DNA of 64,000 bases from assembly GCF_027595985.1 (NCBI RefSeq), contig NC_073306.1, positions 189,166,500-189,230,499 of the forward strand, in the 5' to 3' direction. The number at the start of each line of letters is the position of its first letter. Positions within the stretch are counted from its first letter, which is position 1. The translations under genes were made by a program, and so were the position numbers. Shown here piece after piece: positions 11,985 to 24,299 of the stretch. The DNA comes from Sorex araneus. Its lineage: Eukaryota; Chordata; Mammalia; Eulipotyphla; Soricidae. The notes under the pieces were generated by a model. It searched no databases. It was not told where the DNA came from and was given only the letters and a program-made list of their open reading frames with translations.

Positions 11985-12100
11985 TATCTATAACACACAT
12001 ATATGTGTATATATAGATACATATATATGTATATAACAATCTGGACAGAAAGCAATGAGATATATACACACATATGTGCATATATATGTATTTAAAGATA
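11985..12100. repeat. AT-rich simple repeat with TATG/CATA units
   Basis: Imperfect ATAT/TGTATA repeats including self-complementary ACACACATATATGTGT, interrupted near 12037-12060 by a short non-repeat stretch. Confidence 0.8.
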
Positions 12101-12507
12101 CTATTTATGTTCTTCCTTGTTTGGGCTCTAATTGTTAACCTTTTACTCATTTAAGATGTGAGATTAGATGATTTATTTTCACCTGTTCTTATTTCCTGAT
12201 GAACACATGTAGTGTGATGAACTTCACTTTTAGTACAATTTTTGCTGAGTCTCCAAAATTCTGACAGTTCCCATCTTCTTTCTCCTTTGTATTTAGACAT
12301 CATTCTATTTATTTTTTTCTTACTCTTTAACCCAATAATTTTTCAGCAGTGTGTTACATTTCCAGATATTTAAATATTTGTCATGCTTTCTCTTTCCATG
12401 CTGAAACTCTTCCGTGTAGTTTCCTTCAGTCCAATGAGCAGCCTAAGGACTGTGGCTTTGACATAAATGCTCACAGGGAGATTAGAGAGGTCTTGGGTGT
12501 CTGGGAC

Positions 12508-13020
12508 TGTCGGGGTCCTGGCAAGTCAACCCGGACACACTGGAGTATGAGCCCCCGAAGTCACTGGACTTACTCCCTATGGGAGCGGGAATGGGAAGGG
12601 GAGAAGCTTCTGCCCTGGCCCTCTGCTCGCCGCGGGATTCCTGCCACTGCCGCAGTGGAGAAAGAAACGGAGAAAGAACGCAGCAGAGGGGGTAGTCTGG
12701 TGGTCAAGCAGTCTCTGTTTATTAGCCTTTACACAGGGGTATTTATACACCTTTTCAGGGTGGGATTCTCATGCAAGACACATAGGGCACGTTCATCCAG
12801 TCGGGCTTGCACAGATATCAGCTAATGATTTGCATATCATGCTTAGGGCCGCTTATCAGTATGGGCAGGTGGTCACAATCACGCCCCTCACCCTCAACCA
12901 GAGTGCCTATGTGTGGGGAGTGCTGGAGCGAGCCCCTGGGTCTTTGTAAACGGGGCTGACTCTTGCTTCATGGTCAGAGGAGTTGGTCGAAGTCTCAGAC
13001 TAGCAGCTGAGACCCCAACA
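12508..13020 (-). mobile_element. Solo ERV LTR, class II-like
   Basis: 513 bp bounded by inverted termini: the plus strand starts TGTCGGGGTC and ends GACCCCAACA, so on the minus strand it runs TG to CA. On the minus strand it has a TATAAAT box (12741-12747) and an AATAAA signal (12718-12723) about 24 bp further on, a compact arrangement typical of class II (ERVK/IAP-like) LTRs. Much more GC-rich than its surroundings. No gag, pol or env remnant was recognised next to it. I could not find a clean 6 bp duplication: TGGGAC precedes it and TTTGAT follows. Confidence 0.75.
12718..12747 (-). promoter_or_regulatory. LTR TATA box and polyadenylation signal
   Basis: On the minus strand TATAAAT (12747-12741) is followed by AATAAA (12723-12718) within the LTR, positioned as core promoter and 3' processing signal. 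Activity is not shown. Confidence 0.55.
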
Positions 13021-13860
13021 TTTGATCCTCTAGGTTTTTGTTTTTCTCTCATGTGTTACTATGCAGAATTCCTGTGTCTTCATTATGTCTGGTGCCATAT
13101 GTGATGATAGTGGGGTGGGTGTAGTTCTGTGGGGGCTGAATGGAAGTGTCTGGTTTCTGCATGATGCTGCTTGGAGTTTGGCTCATGTAGATTGGATTAG
13201 CAGAGAAAACCCCTCGAAGCTTCCAGGGTTCACATCTGCTGGTGCTTGACCAAAACCTTAGCATCATCCCACCGGACCCATCAGTCTGGGGACAGTTAGG
13301 GACTGGTTCACAAGAGTGTCCATATGCAATGGTTGGCTTTCCACCGGGGTGTCTATGTTTGTGACTACTCCTATCAGGTTGTAGGTGATGTGACCTGGGA
13401 CGCATTCACTGCTCAGTCCTTCTGAAACTCGGTGGTGCTAGAGTCCCGCAAAATTGTGATGGCTCCCCTGAAACAGATCTCGGGCAGTCAGATGTGCAGG
13501 GGAGAAGGTGTCCTGATTACCCGTGAACCTGCACTAGTCACTTGCTTCTCTCTGTATCTGAATGACTCCCACTGCAGGGCTGTGCTGGTGCTCTCTCCGG
13601 GACCTTGATGGGTTGTTGGGGCTCTATCCACAGTGATGACTGCTGACAACTCACTCCTCTTTGTCAGACTGGCGCCTTCTGTGGTAGGGGTCGGGAAACA
13701 GGATCTACATGTGATGAAGGGGCACGCACTCTGTGGCTTACATCCTCTCCATGTGCCCTTTCAGTGGTCAGTATTTCTGAGGCGGTTGCTACCCACCCTG
13801 GAGGCAATGGTGAGTTCTCCTTCAAACTGCTTTCCCTTTGAGTTTTAGATTTTTAAGAAC
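13021..13860. other. Unclassified GC-richer segment beside the LTR
   Basis: GC content is clearly higher than the background. Open frames of up to about 118 codons exist but match no family I recognise. It could be ERV internal sequence, an L1 5' region or a retroposed transcript. Confidence 0.4.
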
Positions 13861-13974
13861 AAGGAAACTATCAAGTAGAAAATAATATAAAATTTATTCA
13901 GGGCAATAAACATCGAACATGCCATGAGAGCCTACATGCCATAATGTCAGAATGAGTTTGATTTTTTTTTCTTG

Positions 13975-14132
13975 TGGCCAGAGTGATAGTAGAGAGATGA
14001 AAGCAATTGCCTTCTGGTGGCTGACCCTGTTCGTCTCTGGCAGCAGGTATTGTTCCCCGAACGCCACCAGAGGGGACTCCTGGACCCAGAGCCAGGAACT
14101 GCATCTGAGCACCCTAGGTGTGAGCCAAAATC
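13975..14132 (+). mobile_element. Type A SINE, diverged
   Basis: GGCCAGAGTGATAGTAGAGAG head, CTTCTGGTGGCTGACCCTG, body CAGAGCCAGGAACTGCATC and GAGCACCCTAGGTGTGAGCC. Confidence 0.8.
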
Positions 14133-15976
14133 TTATGATGCGCTTTTCTATGAACTTAATAACTCCACTAGTGTTAAGTTCTTAGTGTAATATTGAGTGA
14201 AACACACAATTAGATCAGGCAGTACATTAAAACAGAAAATAATTAGTGTGCTTAGACTACCATTTCAAGTACCCTATCTAAAGTAACACTAACAACAAAT
14301 ATTTTTCTCATACTTTGAAAGATAAAAGACGCGATGCCCACTGATTCAGGTCTGATGAGAAATATCTTGCTGCCTTACAGAAGGGCCACTTTTTGTGTCT
14401 ATTCATGAATACAGCAAGTGACTTCTTTCTCTTCTGATGAGACCTAGAGTCTCATTTGATTAGGGTCCCACTCTCATACCTTATTCACCTATTGACCCTG
14501 CCTAAAAATACAGCCATATTTCAGGTAGAGTAAGATTCTACAAGAATTCCTTATAAGAATTATAGGGAACATAAGTTAGTCAATTGAAAATATCATCACC
14601 ATACTTTTAGCACCAAGACACTATTGATTTGATTGTTTTATCCAGCAAATACTGAATTTTGCCTTTCAACTTGTGAATCTTTCAAAGGGCATCAGCAATG
14701 CCTGACTATCTACCTCATACAAGTTTGAACAATTCAGCAACCCTGAAAATAGTACAGCAATTTCTTTTACGCAGTTTTAAATGTTAAATGTACCTGACCT
14801 ATACTTCAAGAGAAAATTTTATGCCAAGGTATCAAAACCAAGTTTTTCCCCTCTCCTCCCACCCTGCCTCTATCCCCCACAATTATTCTGCTTGTAGAAT
14901 AAATCGTTTTATCTTAATGATTTCTTCAGCAAGTTTTCCTTAAATCCAATGATTTATCAATGTTTCAACTACATTCACTAAGTAATGTATGTCTGCTCTC
15001 TGAGCTTATTTCTCCCAGTTTAAAGACATTTATGACATGGGTAATAGTCACTGCTGTTCATCTCAAAGATATTTCCATCTTTTCCAAAAATGTTCTGGTA
15101 AACACTGAGATAAAGTGAATTTTTTATTTTTCAGTTGGTCAGATACCAGCCTGAGCATAGTGTAATCAGTCTTGCAGTAAAGACTTAAAACACAGGAATA
15201 ATACAACTTTTATTTATTTATTAAATTATTTCTGGTTTTTTAAAGACAAATATACACCTTAGAATGGAAGAGAAACTCTGAAAAATGCCTTCCCCACATT
15301 CATAAGAATCAGGTTTAATATAAAATGAAAGGGTTAAAGAATTTATAAAAAAAATTTAGTATACCATTTGATTAGATTTAATAAATGTAAGTCTATAAGC
15401 AAAATCAAGGTAAATAGTAATTCTGTCACCCCAAATTGATTACTTTAATATTCTCATATGTATACATAGTCTGACATTCATGTACCGTATGTATATATAA
15501 TGTTTTACTATGTCAGTGGTCCCAAATGCAAATTGATTGTCATATCACGGCTTAAGTTTAAATGTTGGCAAGGTTGTTTCTGTTCTGAAGATTTTTACCA
15601 TTCTTTTTCCAGTATTCAGAAAAAAAAATCTATTTAGTTTGCTTATGGCACTATTTCCTCATATTTATCAAAAAGGATGTAAGTGAATACCTTTTAGAGT
15701 ATCATATATTCTGTCTTCTCTTCAGTCCTATGAGTACCACTGTGTTTGCAAAAATAATTTGAATAATCCAAAATAATCTCCCAATTTTAAAACCTTCAAT
15801 AGAATCACATCCACAAAATATGTTTTACTATGGAAAAAAAGTATGCTCAATAAGATTATTTAACTACTTGAAGGGAAATCAGTATACTTATTTAAGTGTT
15901 GGATTTATGAAAGTAATATTTTTTAGTTCTTTGATATTTTAAATGATTTACTATTCTGAAGCACTCTGTAGCACTG
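14133..15976. other. Mostly unique AT-rich DNA
   Basis: No gene seen. At about 14440-14540 there is a weakly repeat-like stretch (CTCATTTGATTAGGGTCCC, CCTAAAAATACAGCC) resembling old mammalian interspersed repeats. I could not name its family. Confidence 0.4.
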
Positions 15977-16235
15977 TAGAATGGAGCAATAGCACAGAGG
16001 GTAGCATGTTTGCCTTGCACGAGGCTGCCCCAGGTTTGATTCCTCTGTCCCTTTCAGAGAGCCTGGCAAGCTACTGGGAGTATCCTGCACAAGAAGCAGA
16101 GCCTGGCAAGCTACTCGTGGCATATTCGATATGCCAACAGCAGTAAAACAAGTGTCACAATGGAGATGTTACTGGTGCTCAATCGAGCAAATCAATGAAC
16201 AACGTGGATGACAATGACAGTGCTACAGTGCTACT
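15977..16235 (+). mobile_element. Type B SINE
   Basis: Head AATGGAGCAATAGCACAGAG, B box GGTTTGATTCC, body GAGAGCCTGGCAAGCTACTG and AGCAGAGCCTGGCAAGCTAC, ending GACAGTGCTACAGTGCTAC without poly(A). Confidence 0.93.
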
Positions 16236-16609
16236 ATTCTAAAAATTATCATAGTATGTTACTACTAATTTGAAGATACCAATTGAATACCTACCTTATT
16301 GGCTAATTGTCTATGATTTACAAATTTGGGAATAGAGGTTGAGTATTAAGGGACATGCTTTGACCACGGTATATTTCAATGCATAAACCAATGAACATGG
16401 GTATAATGTAATGCTAAGCTATTTATGATGTATATTGTTTCCAAGCCATTTCAGAAAAGCACCATACTATAGTAGAAATAACCTGACCGCAGATTTCAAA
16501 CAGCTGACTGTTAATGATCCTAGAATTTTTTAGTACTATACTAATGATGCTAGAATTTCTAGTGCTGACTTTCCTCTTAAAAATACTTCACTCTTATTTA
16601 ACAAAATAC

Positions 16610-16755
16610 GTTTTTTCTTCTTTTCTTTTCTCTAATCACTGTGAGATACAGAATTACAAAGCTGTTCATGGTCTGACATGTTCATGGTCTGTTCCAACAC
16701 CCATCCACCGGACCAACGTCTTTTGTATAATTCTCTGGCAAGTACCACAGAGCTG
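16610..16755 (-). mobile_element. L1 3' end fragment
   Basis: TAATCACTGTGAGATACAGA, ATTACAAAGCTGTTCATGG and CCAACACCCATCCACCGG form the inverted 3' tip of the younger L1. It contains a local duplication of TGTTCATGGTCTG. Confidence 0.7.
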
Positions 16756-16759
16756 AGGG

Positions 16760-18464
16760 CCTTATTTATACCACTTTAAAAGTGCTAACTTCTGTTTACT
16801 GTGTTGATAACCATTCAGACACTAAGTTTTGTGATTCTTGAACAATTTGTATCCATGTAACAGAAAGGAGTCTGTGTTACATGACCACATTAAAAGTTAG
16901 ATAGTTCTATGCTGTAATTTTTCTACAAAATTTTATGTAGGTTTCAAAAAATCATAGTGTGAAAGAGTAAGAATTGTACTATAATTATGACATTTAGTCA
17001 TTTTGGGTAACTATTCTGAGCGATATGCATATATCTGCAAGATTACTAAGAATATAGTGAGTTGGTAATGGATATTGCAACAATGTCACTATATGAATCA
17101 GAAGGAAATTGCCAGATATGTAAAGATATAGCAGGATTCAATCCCTCACTAAAAATTATTTTCCCTTAATTCATATACATATATATATCCATATGCATCT
17201 TATGATAACATCTTATGTTATCTTACAAGTTTCCAATTTTAAGCAGAAGTAGAAGAAAATCCAGCTGTTACAGAAGGGTCACTCTAAATGTAAGGGTATT
17301 TTTGTAAAACTGAGTAGTATTTAATTTGGATCAAGTTTTGTATTTTGGGTATTTTCTCTCAATTCTTTAAATGTGAACTTGCTTTAAAATTTATAGTCTT
17401 TGATAAGAATATTATTCTGGGCAGCTGATTGAGCATAGGGATATTTTACCTAAGGATATATATCTGAGATGTTTTGATGTAATTTTAACTGCAGTTTCCA
17501 TTGCTGAAATATTTCTTTGGAAACTTTACTGAAAGAGCCTTATCCTTAACACAAAAGGACTGCTTTGAAATTACCATGGCTTACTTTCAGAATCTTTTGC
17601 TTGAGATCAAAATCTTGAGTAACTTAGAGCTTTAACTTAAACTATTTCCTTTGAGGTATTTGTATCATAGATGATAAATAAGAGAATTGTGTGCAACTAT
17701 AGTTCAAATGGAAAAAGTTTATTTTCACTTGTAGAAACCTCACAGGATTTCATAAAATATTTGATCTCAAATAGTGGGATTTTTAAAAATATTGTATTAT
17801 ATTAATATATACTATATGCATGTTAGGGTAAGTAAAGAGATGTTAATTGTCCCTGTTGCCACGAAATATTTGATAGATGACTGAAAATATTTTTTATATT
17901 AAAATTTCATTTATAACTTTATTAAAGTATGGCAAAATCTGAGAGATCTTGTTTTAACTATCTATAATACTAAAATTTATCATCATGTCATTAAAAATGT
18001 ATCTATATAAATAACAAATGCATTCAGAATTGCTTAACTATACTATAAATGGGAGACATTTGGTCACTTTATTAGTGTTAACTTTTCTTTTTTCTGTGTG
18101 AGTTACATCTCCACTTAACTAAAATTAATAACATTTTCTATTCCAAAAAGGAAACTAATAAAAGTCCTTAGGCTTTATCCTGATGATATAGTAAAGAACT
18201 TTATTGTTTGGTCATTGTTGTGATAGTATATGGAGTTGAAAATAAAATTTAGAATATAGATATTTCAAAGACATCAATCATGGTAGTTATGTTCTCCACA
18301 AAAAATGAATGGGCAAAAACTGAATCATTACTTGTAAGAGAAATATTTGCATGTATTATACTATCATCTATCTACCCTCATCTAGCTACACATTTGCCAT
18401 CTATCACGTGCAAATATAAATTTGTAGTCTTAAAAAATTCATCCAGAAAGAATTTATACTCCTT
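16760..18464. other. AT-rich unique DNA
   Basis: No gene, SINE or clear repeat recognised in about 1.7 kb. Confidence 0.4.
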
Positions 18465-18605
18465 ATTTTACTAACAAAGAGAACAAGATTCAGAAACAAG
18501 TGTCTTTCCTGATACACCTCCCAAAACACTTGTTCCTGCGTTGAGATTCAAACTCAGAGGGCCCAGTGTCAGAGCTTCTTGCATTACACTGAACTGCCCC
18601 CTACT
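18465..18605 (-). mobile_element. MIR relic
   Basis: Inverted MIR order: TTTTACTAACAAAGAGAAC, CAGAAACAAGTGTCTTTCC, GAGATTCAAACTCAGAGGGC, then a tRNA-like head CATTACACTGAACTGCCCCC. Diverged, as expected for a mammal-wide SINE. Confidence 0.6.
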
Positions 18606-19159
18606 GTCTCTGTCCCCTGATAATGTCTGTGTGAGAACAAAACAAAAAGGCAGTGTTGCTTACTTGCCACAGCTGGTCGCTCAAAGCCCTCTTCACCTCT
18701 GAAATCACATTAGAAAACTGGGAGTATTGACTTAAAGATGTCAAATAAATTTTAGTCAGTAGGTAAATTAGCAAATGTAGATACTGTAACTAATAAATGT
18801 CGACTCCTCATTTTAGTATTTCATTTTTCTTATGAAATTAAAGCACTGGTGTATAGAAAATATTAAAACGAGGCCCAATAACTGGGAGAAATGATATAAC
18901 CTTGCATCAACACTATGCATGCAAAAATATCCAATATTTATCTTAATTCAGAAATTAGTTGAAAAAAAGCGCACAAAATTTTGAGAATAATGTTGATGAC
19001 TTTATTCATCTCGGATTTACTGATTGAATCTTTGAAACAGCAGAAATAAATTATTGAATACTTGTGTTGAATCAGGTGCAGGGTGTCCTTTATGTCCATA
19101 ATTTTACTTAGCATTTGAGGCAAAATTGTTCAGCAACCCTAGCAAACAGTGAAACCACT

Positions 19160-19235
19160 TCGTGCAGGTTACATAATTCATTTAAAGTACTAGAACATAC
19201 AAGTGGCTCAGTGAGAATCTAAAACAGTTATTGGA
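19160..19235 (-). mobile_element. Possible MIR fragment
   Basis: GTTACATAATTCATTTAAAG, ACATACAAGTGGCTCAGTG and AGAATCTAAAAC follow the central MIR order in inverse. Short and weak. Confidence 0.35.
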
Positions 19236-20214
19236 GCTCCTTAGTTTTTGTTTCTCCAATGAAACATTCAGCTTCCTAGATATAATATTTTATTACTTCT
19301 ATTTGTGCATATAGTTGTATACCTATTTTGCTGGGATGGATATCCTACGAACAGACAAGGTTGTCTTGTCCAATATTTAATCTGTGTTTCCTAGTGGTGC
19401 TCAGCACACCATTAACAAGCTCTGCATATTTGTTAACCCAATACAAATGCAATAATAGTGTTCTACTTATAAATATTAGTATATTCAAAAATTGAGATAA
19501 TTAAATATCATTCAGCATATTCTTTTGGGGGATTAAGTAAACTGTCAAAGTGGAAAGCCTGAATTTTGTAATTAATTATTAGACAGTTACTTTTTAGTTT
19601 TTCTTTCTATTTTTTTTAAAGATATTTCTGTATTCAACACAAGGCTCTCCATTGAACCATTTCCTGCCATTACTATGCTCATTGATGACTTTCTTTATTC
19701 TACCTTCTAAGTCTACATTGTTGGCAAACCTCAGGGTGAACACTGTACCCATTCTTAAATAGCCATCTGCATGTGCCCAGGCGAAATAGCAAAGAACAGA
19801 AAAAACCCTGTCAAGCTCTTATTCTTTGCCAATTCCTTCATTCAACTTTACTGTGTACTATGAGTACTAATATAAAGTGGGTATTCTGATAGCTTCACTG
19901 ATTCTTAATCGTTTGTATTTCAAAGAACCAGCAATAACACAAGCTTGAAAAAAATAAGCTAGATCTGTCATTACAAAACACGGAATTGAAATATATGATG
20001 TATTATGGCAAATAAATACCAAAGTATATATTTTAACATATGCATCTCTAAACATTTATGTATACTTAGAATTTAATTTGTTCAGAATACATGGACAATG
20101 TAGAAATATAGTAGAGAATCATTACAGAGCTTAAATGAGAACTTGAAAAATGGAAATTCAAAAATCTGGGGAAAAGCTTTATATATGTGTGTGTTTATAT
20201 ATGTATACATATGT
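19236..20214. other. AT-rich DNA, nothing recognised
   Basis: No gene or repeat supported. A TG/TA-rich simple stretch lies at about 20178-20214. Confidence 0.4.
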
Positions 20215-20306
20215 GAAAACAAGTCTCACAATGGAGAACTTACTGGTGCCCACTTGAGCAAATTGATGAGCATCAGGATGACAGTGATACAGTGACACAG
20301 TGATAC
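20215..20306 (+). mobile_element. Type B SINE, 3' fragment
   Basis: Only the last ~90 bp: AACAAGTCTCACAATGGAG, GGTGCCCACTTGAGCAAATT, then GACAGTGATACAGTGACACAG tail repeats. It is 5'-truncated. Confidence 0.85.
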
Positions 20307-20749
20307 TCATTACCATGTATATACATATATACACACTACAGTATATATGGTGGATGTGTATACCTAACATATATGGATATAGATAAACACAGAGAACATA
20401 TATAACCACACCCATTGGTTCTTGAGGGTCAGGGTCCATTTCCAGCCCTACTGTGCCCAATTTTCCTGACCTAATGGTTAGCGCTGGTACTGGCATAACA
20501 ATACTTAGGCATGTGTTGTAATACTGGAACTCGACAGTGCTAGGAGACACTAGGGCAACTGCAACGGTACTTAAGAGGCCATCTGGTGCCCAGGATCAAA
20601 TTCATCACATTGATCATGGTAGGTATTTTCTCTAGCAGTTGAGTTCTCTCCAGGATTTTTAAAACTTTTTTCATTTAATGGTTTGATTAATTGGAGAAAT
20701 TCTACCTAGAAGTACTTAGGTTTTCAAGAACTACTCTGAGTAATACTTG

Positions 20750-20900
20750 GCTGTGTAGATCTGGAAGGTTCTTGTATTCAGAGAAACTGAGGCCTACCAG
20801 GAACACTCAGTGATGCTGGAACACAGTATTCAGTTCTGAAATCAGGATTGACTGCAAACCAAGTGCATGTGCTGTACCCCTTGAGCTATCTCCCTTCTCT
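20750..20900 (-). mobile_element. Possible old tRNA-SINE
   Basis: AACACTCAGTGATGCTGGAAC, GCAAACCAAGTGCATGTGC and GTACCCCTTGAGCTATCTCC resemble an inverted, decayed tRNA-derived SINE head. Weak. Confidence 0.4.
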
Positions 20901-20954
20901 CCCTCCTCCATTAAAAAACATATGCTTTAAGAAAAAAAAAAACCCATGTTTTAG

Positions 20955-21232
20955 ACTATAGACCGAACATGAAGGACACTCAATACCACTACTGCAAACT
21001 ACAACACCCAGAAGGAGAGAGAACAAAAGGGAATGCCCTGCTGCAGAGGCAGGGTGGGGTGGTGGGGGATGGGGTGGGGGTTGTGAGAGGGATACTGGGT
21101 ACATTGGTGGAGGAGAATGGGCACTGGTGGAGGGATGGGTAAACAATCACTGTATGAGTGATATGCAAACACAAACGTTCATAAGTTTGTAACTACATCA
21201 CAGTGATTCGCTAATAAAAATTAAAAAAACAT
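20955..21232 (+). mobile_element. L1 3' end
   Basis: G-rich tract (21048-21090), ACTGGGTACATTGGTGGAGG, GGGCACTGGTGGAGGGATGG, TTTGTAACTACATCACAGTG, then AATAAAAATTAAAAAA. This is the same 3' UTR layout as the other younger L1 ends in the window: polypurine tract, conserved tail and polyadenylation signal. Confidence 0.75.
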
Positions 21233-22266
21233 GTTTGGGGATACTATCTTAGCATTGTCTTTAATATAGTGTATTGAATAAGAAAAATATTGGTTTTTTG
21301 CATGCAATTGCAAAGATCTTCAAAATATATGCCCTTGGTTACAGAGGGGGTTCCTTGGGAGTACTTCAGGGAATCTAAAGGTGATAAGAGAGAGAAAGTA
21401 AACAGAGTCTTTAATCAATTTATATTTTGATATTAAAATAAAGGTGCATTGGTTTAAAGGCATCATAGAATATATTTAAAAATCCTTTATAGAGCCCATC
21501 TTCCTCAACACCAGACTAAATACTTGTGGGCAGGATATTCTGGTAAATTACAAAGCATTTTTGCTATGACTAGTATACTTAGGGAAAATGTTATCTATAC
21601 ATTGTGCAACATAACTGTCTTATGAGACATCCTGAAAGTCCTCCACTAAACTGCTTAATGGGAAAAAAATTCATATATCACTGAATCTGATTTAATGCCC
21701 ACAATTTGTTTCCTCTTTTGCCCAAAGACAAACACATGTAAGACAGCCATTATTTGCTAAAAGTTAAATACTTGTGATATTCCTGGCTGATTTACTGATT
21801 CAGCTGAAATATTCAGAAAATGCATTATTAAAACTATTTTTAATAAAAGAGATGGAAGTTCATAATTTTTCTCCAGGGTAGTGAACATACTATTTACAGA
21901 CTTTTTTTTTTAATCTCCCACACTCCTCTCTTTAGGGATGCTAATTGTCTTAGAAGAAATTTTGAACACTTGGGAGCTGGGCCAGAATTCATTTATTAAA
22001 AGAAAAATTTTGGAAGATTATAACTGAAACACAAAAGTAGATACATTTCTCTTTGTTTTTAAAATACGTTTTCAACTTATAATTTTTTTATATCCATTAT
22101 CACATTTGTTGCCTAAGATGATCAGTTATTCTTATTTCTATTATAGGGAATTAAAGTTAATACATGATACAAAAATGTTTTCATTAATTTACCCCATTTA
22201 TGATTAGGAAAACCAAAGTGGAAGCAAAAATTTGCTTGACATTATGTTTTAGAAGTTAAACTATGT
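21233..22266. other. Unique AT-rich DNA
   Basis: No gene or recognisable repeat. Confidence 0.4.
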
Positions 22267-22424
22267 GGCCTAGGAGATAGTACATGTATTAGAGCACTTA
22301 CCTTGAACAAGACCCACCCAGTTCAATTGTGGGAACTGAATATGGACCCTGTACACTCCCGGAAGTGATCTCTGAGCACAGAGTCAGGAGTAAGTCCTTA
22401 GTACTGCTAAATATGATCCCCAAA
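22267..22424 (+). mobile_element. Type A SINE, diverged
   Basis: GGCCTAGGAGATAGTACATG head, CAGTTCAATTGTGGGAAC, GTGATCTCTGAGCACAGAG, GTCAGGAGTAAGTCCTTAG. Confidence 0.75.
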
Positions 22425-22594
22425 CCCTCAATTAATAAATTAATTGATGATACATTATCTTGTTAGTCTTTTAAAATAAAAATCTTTGACATAAAAATTG
22501 GGTGGTAACCAAATATGATAAAAAATCAATATGAAATTTAAAAAAAGATGCATATTTGAACAAGTGGAAAGCTTTTGATTTTTTGTTTTATTTT

Positions 22595-22747
22595 TAAACA
22601 TACCTTGTTGTCTCAGGGCTTACTCCTGGTTTCGTACTCAGGGATCTCTCCTGACTGTGCTTGGGGACCATATGGGGTGCTGGGGATCGAACCCTGTTGG
22701 CCATGTGCAAGTTTAATGCCTTTCTTGCTATATTATTGCTTCAGCCC
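22595..22747 (-). mobile_element. Type A SINE, diverged
   Basis: Inverted: TCTCAGGGCTTACTCCTGG, GGGGACCATATGGGGTGC, GGGGATCGAACCCTG, ATTATTGCTTCAGCCC. Confidence 0.85.
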
Positions 22748-22974
22748 AAGCCCAAAGATTTCTTCTTAAGCCATTCACTCTCAAAGCTGGCATTTCTTTT
22801 CTTTAAATTATAAACTTAACTTTCTAATTTTTCTGTTTTTATTTACGTAAAAGAAACATATTTAAGAGTTTTGTGTTGGGTTCTGTGCTTGTTATTTTAC
22901 ATGATGCATTACTTCTTATATCCAGACAATCTTTACAAAGTAGCTTTTATACTGATTTAGTGAAGAAATGATTG

Positions 22975-23140
22975 TGAAATAACTAAGAACATAAACTCTA
23001 GAGCCAAGTTAGGTGTAAGTCGGCCCCATCACTCATTATGGGATAACCCCTGGCAATTACAGTATCTGTATGGTTTCCATGTATTTATTTCTAAAAGGGA
23101 AATAATAATTGGATTTAGCTCATAAAATTTTTTTAAATAT
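22975..23140 (+). mobile_element. MIR relic
   Basis: MIR order on the plus strand: ACATAAACTCTAGAGCCAAG, CATCACTCATTATGGGATAA, CCCCTGGCAATTACAG, TTTATTTCTAAAAGGGAAAT, AATAATTGGATTTAGCTCAT. Confidence 0.7.
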
Positions 23141-23604
23141 AAAAATGATGACTGGAACACACTATCTTTCAGCGAAAGAGGCACAAAATGCCATTTTAGA
23201 CATGAAAAACGGACAAAAACTAAGGTTTAGGGGAGATGAGTTGCCCAGAGAGCTTTTCATCATTGTTATTGATCCATCAATGAGCTTTTCCTTGTAATAA
23301 TTCCTCTACCCTCTATAGTTAATATCTGGTTCATTTGGATGTTGATATTTCCATCCTCTCTAATAAGAATATCATTACTCGATTTTTTTGTTTTTTCCAA
23401 TTAATTCATTTTCAATCTTAGAATATTAGTCTCTGTTATTGCCAGAGGCTGATATATTCTGTATTTATTCTTCAAACCTTGAAGAGATACAACAGGATAT
23501 AAACATTACAATATTATTAGTTTGTTGTTTTTTATGAGCAAGTTAATGTGAAAATAACCTTACAGATTTTATAATTTTTAATTTTAAATATCACACTATT
23601 CTAT

Positions 23605-23745
23605 GGATCTTAATCTATTTTAAAGATATGGATCTGAAATATAAAGTATAAGTTACTTTACAAAGATCCTATGCCTTCTTTGTTCCAACTGAAGTTTGAA
23701 TTCAGATATTCTGAATTCTAAAACAAATAATATAGCCTCTGTATA
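23605..23745 (-). mobile_element. Probable MIR relic
   Basis: Inverted MIR order: TCTATTTTAAAGATATGGAT, CTGAAATATAAAGTATAAG, TTACTTTACAAAGATCC, TTTGAATTCAGATATTCTG. Confidence 0.5.
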
Positions 23746-24140
23746 TAAAACTGTTCTGGAAAACAATTTCCGTAAGAAATTTCTGTAAGAAGGTTGAGTC
23801 CACAGAATTTGGTATTTTAAGTTTTGCTTGGTTTCTTAGCTAATATAACATGGCAATAAATGTCCAAATAGAAAGTATACTTAGAAAGAAATAGACAAGA
23901 GCATTTCTTAATGCTAAAAAGCACAGTACAAACAAATATGCTAGATTTGCAGAACCAAATTAATAGGTCAGTTTCTGAGAAACATGGATTCAAGAGTTAA
24001 TATCAAAAACGGATAAAGGAAAAATTATAAAAATGCACTCTTAGGACCTTAGTAAATTTTGGTAAGATTTGAATGGCTGATACAGTATTCAAAACAATGC
24101 TATTTTCTTTAGTATGTAGCAGCTAACAAGTTGTTAGTTT

Positions 24141-24299
24141 GGCCTGAAAGATAGAACAGTGGATAAGGAACATGCCTTGCCTATGGCCAACCTGGATTCC
24201 ATCTCAAGAACTACATTATGGTCCCCTGAGCCTGTTAGAAGTGATCTCTGAATATAGAGACAGGAATGAGCCTTACGCGCAACCAGGTATGATCCCCAA
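24141..24299 (+). mobile_element. Type A SINE, diverged
   Basis: GGCCTGAAAGATAGAACAGTG head, ATGCCTTGCCTATGGCCAAC, ATTATGGTCCCCTGAGCCTG, GTGATCTCTGAATATAGAG. Confidence 0.8.

Larger units (their letters stand above)
10560..12430 (-). mobile_element. Ancient L1 ORF2 relic (reverse transcriptase region)
   Basis: Plus-strand landmarks in L1 order, inverted: TTTGTCATCTATGGGCTTTG, TAATGTGGTATATTACACTA, CATTCTTGCATCCCTGGAGC, CTATTCAAGTTTATATTTCC, CAACTCTTGATTTTATTGAT, TTCAGCAGTGTGTTACATTT. These match the reverse complement of mammalian L1 ORF2 from memory. Frames are destroyed, and a younger L1 3' end, a type A SINE and an AT-rich simple repeat interrupt it. Confidence 0.78.

Noticed and set aside
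12349..12825. 158-codon open frame
   Set aside because: It runs antisense across the solo LTR and shows no domain; chance open frame in GC-rich DNA.
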